The notes below the pieces were generated by a model. That model ran no database searches. It had not been told where the DNA came from and was given only the letters and a program-made list of their open reading frames with translations. Source: Sinonovacula constricta (taxonomy: Eukaryota > Mollusca > Bivalvia > Cardiida > Solecurtidae). Taken from it: a stretch of DNA of 64,000 nt. Shown piece by piece: positions 60,875 to 64,000 of this stretch (its first letter is position 1; each line of letters begins with the position of its first letter). The DNA lies in assembly GCA_007844125.1 (NCBI GenBank), contig CM017558.1, positions 50,675,831 through 50,739,830 on the forward strand, in the 5' to 3' direction. Both the position numbers and the translations under genes were made by a program.

Positions 60875-63352
60875 ATGTAACAACAAAGCAAACAAAACAG
60901 TTATTAAGTAAACAGAAATGTTGTGTGTCATACTCCAGAAACAAAGTTCATATAGTTAGTAAAACACGATGTTGCAACCATTAGGGAACTCTTCAATCTT
61001 TTAAGTAATAAAAAGTTATGATCGATGGAGTGAACCGTTTGCTTTCTTCACAGAATAAAACTTGTGTTAAAAGATATTATGTTTGTTGCATATGGGGTAA
61101 AGTCTGTTTTATGTACTTACATAACCCTGATAAAACACGGGTTTTAATTCGGTAAACGGCGTACTTTTTACATTATTTATTTTTATGTATTTCGTTATTT
61201 ATGTGTGTGTGCCTGTAACTTTCACATGACAGAAAACGAGAGATTTTGGTTAATTTCTATTTTATCATAAAAATGTATAAACCTTGAACGTAATTGTACA
61301 TGGATTCTCTGTATGCCCTTACCTATTTATACCTACGTCCATGTATGTAGCTAGGAATTCTTCTGGGCACCTCCTTCGATGTTCGCCTGCATGTTAACAA
61401 AGTGATATTATTTATTAGCATCATCACAGTCCCTGGCCAAAATGGCTTATATCATGCTTAAAGAGTTCTTGTAAAGACGTTAAGGTTATGGCATTTGGTA
61501 TTGGAGTGATCAAAATTCAATCCAAGACTCGTAAAGTTATCCAACAGATCTTATTCGATTTGGATGATCATTTATAAACGTTCAATACACAAAAAAGCAT
61601 TTATAACATGCTTGAAGTATTCTAGATCAAAGGATTAAAATTATGGACTCGGGATCGCGAGGTTCTGAGATCAAACCCAAGACCCGACCTGAGACTTTAG
61701 TCCTTGCCCAATAATTTATTTTCACGAACATTTTGCAAAAAAAAGAACATGTCCAGACTAATTATTACTTTTGTGACCAATTCCTTACCCCCAGATGTGC
61801 TAAAAAGCAATATTCATTCTGGATAATATTTAAAACTTGCTTTTTATAATAAGTTATTGATATTTTGTAGTAGTTCGGTCTTATATCGAATGGCATACTA
61901 CTTTTCACTTGACAACAATTTTTGCTAAGTTATATTTTTAACGTCACTTCAATGTGTAATTATTCATTGGCACCTAATTACGATGTAACTTTGCTTTGTA
62001 ACAACATTATTGCCATCGGTCTCAATGACATACCAGATCGTTAAGTTTGCTGTTTCTCTCAGTTTTTGTCTTTATCTATTCCACTTTAAAATGCGTGAAG
62101 AGGGTTAATTTTAGGAAATACTAGACTTTATTCTTTGTGAACATAACCAAGATACAAAAAACATGCTTCCATGCAAAACAACTTTGATAATAAACAATAA
62201 GATACTGAGAAGAAAAAAGCACATACTTTGTGTCTGAAAAATACTACCTGAACAGTAATGATTTATGTAATGTACGACTGCTGCACACATGCATTTTCTG
62301 CTTGCACTCTTTAGTTTTATTGTTAATGTTTATAATATTGCCATTTTTTTTCCTTCTACATATGTAATATCTTGAAAAACCTATTAATTGGTGTTTGGGT
62401 TTTCTTCTTCGGTTTCAGGGTTGTACATTTTACATACTTTTTCTGGCGAATTATAGTTACTGAAAAATAATCAAATAAAAATCACAACTTCAAATATGTC
62501 TACACTACTTGCTCCCATATTTCTTTAACCTGTTACAGTTTTTCCGTAGTCTTTGATGCCTCGTATCAGTGATGTGATATTATATTAGGCGCCTTTATTT
62601 GAAGTGTTTATAGATGGGATGCAATAAGGCAGGTCGGCAAAATTCGTGAAGTAATTTACGAGTTTGATCTCTTGCATCGATTTCCATTATCTACAATCTC
62701 CTTTGACATAAATTGTTAAATTGAATTGATAAAATTCACTAAATTCGCGATTTTTTTAATATACATCCCTCCCCCGCCCCCTCCCCCTTCCCCAACGTCT
62801 GTGTTAGAGTCCCAGTAGGGACGAGAACTTTTATGTGGGGAGACTTTTCAGCTGATTGTGGTGCGCCATGGTTCTACCTACACATCTTTCACTGGTCTTC
62901 CTCCGCCAGTCAGAACTCTATTTAACACCAAAACCAAACAATATATGCGAGTTGATGATAACGGGATGACGCGTTGTCGACTACACAAGACAAATTATTG
63001 TTACGATATTGCCCTGATTAAAAATCACAGGCAAAGAATGTTGTGCTTTGTAATCTACTAATTGCCTTTTTGTGTGTAGACGGGGAGTCCATTTATCACA
63101 CCAATATATAGGAACAACGACAACACGAGGACGACAAGATTTACAACTGTTCACATACAGGTGTCAGTGAAAGTTCGTTTAATTAATCATATTTTTGTGA
63201 AAATAGCGCCGCTGGCCTTGTATATACCTACATGTATCAAATATTGCCTACTGACACCACATCACCAGCATTCTGACCCAGTCACTCCGTTGGTGTAATA
63301 TAAAAGTTGTTGATTATGTTGTCTACGTTGTCACTGTTGCTCTTGATGATGA

Positions 63353-63387
<35 letters not shown>

Positions 63388-63618
63388 TGATGATGATGAT
63401 GATAATGGTGATGGTGATGATGATGGATACAATCAAACTATCACAACTTACCTTTAATTGTTTCAAACAAATAACATGTCTTTCAGGAGCCTTTCTCATC
63501 CCGTACGTGATTTGCGTCGTCGTGGGTGGTATACCGCTCTTCTATCTAGAGGTAGCGGTCGGACAGTTTATGGGCATTGCTGGGATCAACACGTGGAAAA
63601 TTGTGCCCATCTTCAAAG
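57523..63618 (+). CDS. SLC6-family Na+/Cl--dependent neurotransmitter/osmolyte transporter, N-terminal part
   Basis: Two exons, 57523-57694 and 63487-63618, encode the first 101 residues; the gene continues past the right edge. Seen: a lysine-rich cytosolic start ([11 protein letters not shown]), [17 protein letters not shown] leading into TM1 with the signature [19 protein letters not shown], then [20 protein letters not shown] (TM2) and [19 protein letters not shown]. Known: the TM1 [10 protein letters not shown] segment forms part of the Na+ and substrate sites of SLC6 carriers; GQF-xxx-G and NxWxIxPIFKG follow TM2. The sequence resembles the taurine/GABA/creatine/betaine branch more than monoamine or glycine carriers, but substrate residues in TM3, TM6 and TM8 are outside the window. 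Full-length members are about 600 residues. Confidence 0.92.
58292..58962. mobile_element. hAT-like non-autonomous DNA transposon
   Basis: Termini are a perfect 13-bp inverted repeat CAGGGGCGTGCCT at 58292-58304 and its complement at 58950-58962. A 'tacgcac' motif is also inverted a little further in. The perfect 6-bp direct repeat TACATT flanks both ends (58286-58291 and 58963-58968). CAGGGGCG starts are typical of hAT elements, which usually make 8-bp duplications but have 5-6-bp subgroups. There is no transposase ORF, and the interior carries a tRNA-derived SINE. Confidence 0.82.
58500..58810 (+). mobile_element. tRNA-derived SINE, family C, inside the hAT-like element
   Basis: A box 'tagcgcaggtaatagaacg' and B box 'gggttcaaaccccggcc' (58552-58568). 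The body has 'tcggtgtcagtataatggac', which aligns with 'caggtgtcaggataatgtga' of SINE family B at 34777. The boundaries are approximate and the 3' end is not sharply defined. Confidence 0.7.
58969..60029. other. Unannotated intronic DNA
   Basis: Nothing recognised. Confidence 0.4.
60030..60425. repeat. Degenerate 31-33-bp minisatellite related to the 31-kb satellite
   Basis: About a dozen units of 'gatctggatctacgatattt' + 'gcttttagact', with many substitutions. The GATCTGGATCTAC core followed by an ATTTGC-type motif is shared with the 42-bp satellite at 30885-32120, but the remainder of the unit differs. Confidence 0.75.
60777..60870. repeat. (TG)n/(TGCG)n microsatellite
   Basis: gtgtgtgcgtgtttgcg, then nine gtgc-type tetranucleotides, then about 18 TG dinucleotides. 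Z-DNA-prone. Confidence 0.93.
60871..61619. other. Unannotated intronic DNA
   Basis: Nothing recognised. Confidence 0.4.
61620..61720 (+). mobile_element. Degenerate tRNA-like SINE remnant
   Basis: 'tatggactcgggatcgcgag' and 'gttctgagatcaaacccaag' resemble an anticodon/T-arm half of a tRNA-derived head related to family C. The rest is too decayed to align. Confidence 0.35.
61721..62794. other. Unannotated intronic DNA
   Basis: Nothing recognised apart from a C-rich patch at 62767-62793. Confidence 0.4.
62795..62930 (+). mobile_element. SINE family A fragment
   Basis: 'gagtcccagtagggacgaga' and 'gtggggagacttttcagctg', then 'ggtcttcctccgccagtcag', matching the body and tail of family A. The head is lost. 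Confidence 0.6.
63345..63425. repeat. (GAT)n/(GATGGT)n microsatellite
   Basis: gatgatgat runs with short interruptions, about 60 bp before the SLC6 exon 2 acceptor. Confidence 0.93.
63487..63618 (+). CDS. SLC6 transporter exon 2 (TM2 region)
   Basis: Acceptor catgtctttcag|ga, donor cttcaaag|gtaag, phase 1 in and out, 132 bases. Encodes [26 protein letters not shown] and [11 protein letters not shown]. Confidence 0.93.
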
Positions 63619-63724
63619 GTAAGACCATGTCAATGCAAATTTCGAAATGAAGATATAACGTGTTGCATTAATAGCGAAATATTTTCATCGCAACTATTGG
63701 ATCATCAATGATGATCACTTTCAA

Positions 63725-64000
63725 TGTGGTATCCTACAGTTTGCCTGTATCAATTACATACATGTAACAATATATTACCCCTACTTTAGGAGAATATGGG
63801 CATAAGTTTTGGATAAACTTATAGTTTATTCTAAGTAAAAACGGGTTTGAACACTACATATATTGTTAGACAGTAAAAACCGAGATAAAAATTGTAAAAG
63901 TTTATACTTTCCAAAGTCTATAAATAAGAACGAAATAGATCTCAGCTAACTAATAGATATCGATGTCAGAGAATATTAACTAGGATGACTTACTGGATAA
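63725..64000 (+). mobile_element. MITE family 1, cut by the right edge
   Basis: Begins 'tgtggtatcctacagtttgc' and keeps 'acatgtaacaatatattacc', 'gggtttgaacactacata', 'aaagtctataaataagaacg' and 'gatatcgatgtcagag'. It lies in the second SLC6 intron. Confidence 0.75.

Larger units (their letters stand above)
57695..63486 (+). other. SLC6 intron 1 (5.8 kb)
   Basis: Holds a hAT-like element with a nested SINE (58292-58962), a 31-33-bp minisatellite (60030-60425), a TG/CG microsatellite (60777-60870), SINE remnants (61620-61720, 62795-62930 and a possible reverse tRNA-like stretch at 57940-57995) and an (ATG)n tract (63345-63425). No additional exon was recognised. Confidence 0.7.

Overview
The window looks like intron- and repeat-rich genomic DNA from a mollusc, most likely a bivalve. 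The reasons are AT-rich sequence, split genes with GT/AG introns, several tRNA-derived SINE families, a MITE family with about nine copies, Tc1/pogo-, hAT- and LINE-type relics, and many minisatellites. The species call is inference; the eukaryotic nature is seen directly.

Three host genes are supported. (1) A complete six-exon gene on + (39891-47063) encodes a 222-residue UPF0462 (human C4orf33 family) protein. All splice phases agree and an ATTAAA signal follows the stop. Its first exon encodes a signal peptide. A second candidate first exon at 35949-36049 encodes a membrane-anchor-like N-terminus and ends in the same phase, so the gene may make secreted and anchored forms. (2) The 5' part of an SLC6 Na+/Cl- dependent transporter gene on + (57523-63618, running off the right edge) has two phase-matched coding exons and a 5.8 kb intron. 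(3) A first coding exon on - (28340-28777) resembles the N-terminal region of GRXCR-type glutaredoxin-domain cysteine-rich proteins; its later exons were not found.

Layout. 1-28 kb holds no supported gene: it has MITEs, one intact SINE, and minisatellites with units of 54, 17, 36, 34, 41 and 24 bp, plus a CT/TA/GA palindrome. 28-30 kb is the GRXCR-like gene start. 30.9-32.1 kb is a 42-bp satellite. 34-47 kb is the UPF0462 locus, whose introns carry SINEs, a LINE tail, a common dispersed repeat and an unidentified minus-strand coding fragment next to a perfect 29-bp hairpin. 47.3-47.8 kb is a CA/CG array. 48.7-51.4 kb is a decayed pogo/Tigger-like transposon whose transposase carries a C-terminal PHD-like finger. 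52.7-54.2 kb is a 5'-truncated LINE reverse transcriptase on -. 55.3-55.7 kb is a tandem of SINE heads. 57.5-63.6 kb is the SLC6 gene, whose intron holds a hAT-like element with 13-bp terminal inverted repeats and a 6-bp target duplication, with a SINE inside it.

The host genes do not form a pathway. The most unusual items are the two candidate N-termini of the UPF0462 gene, the unidentified coding fragment with its adjoining hairpin, the MITE nested inside its own family in opposite orientation, and two distant arrays sharing a GATCTGGATCTAC core.
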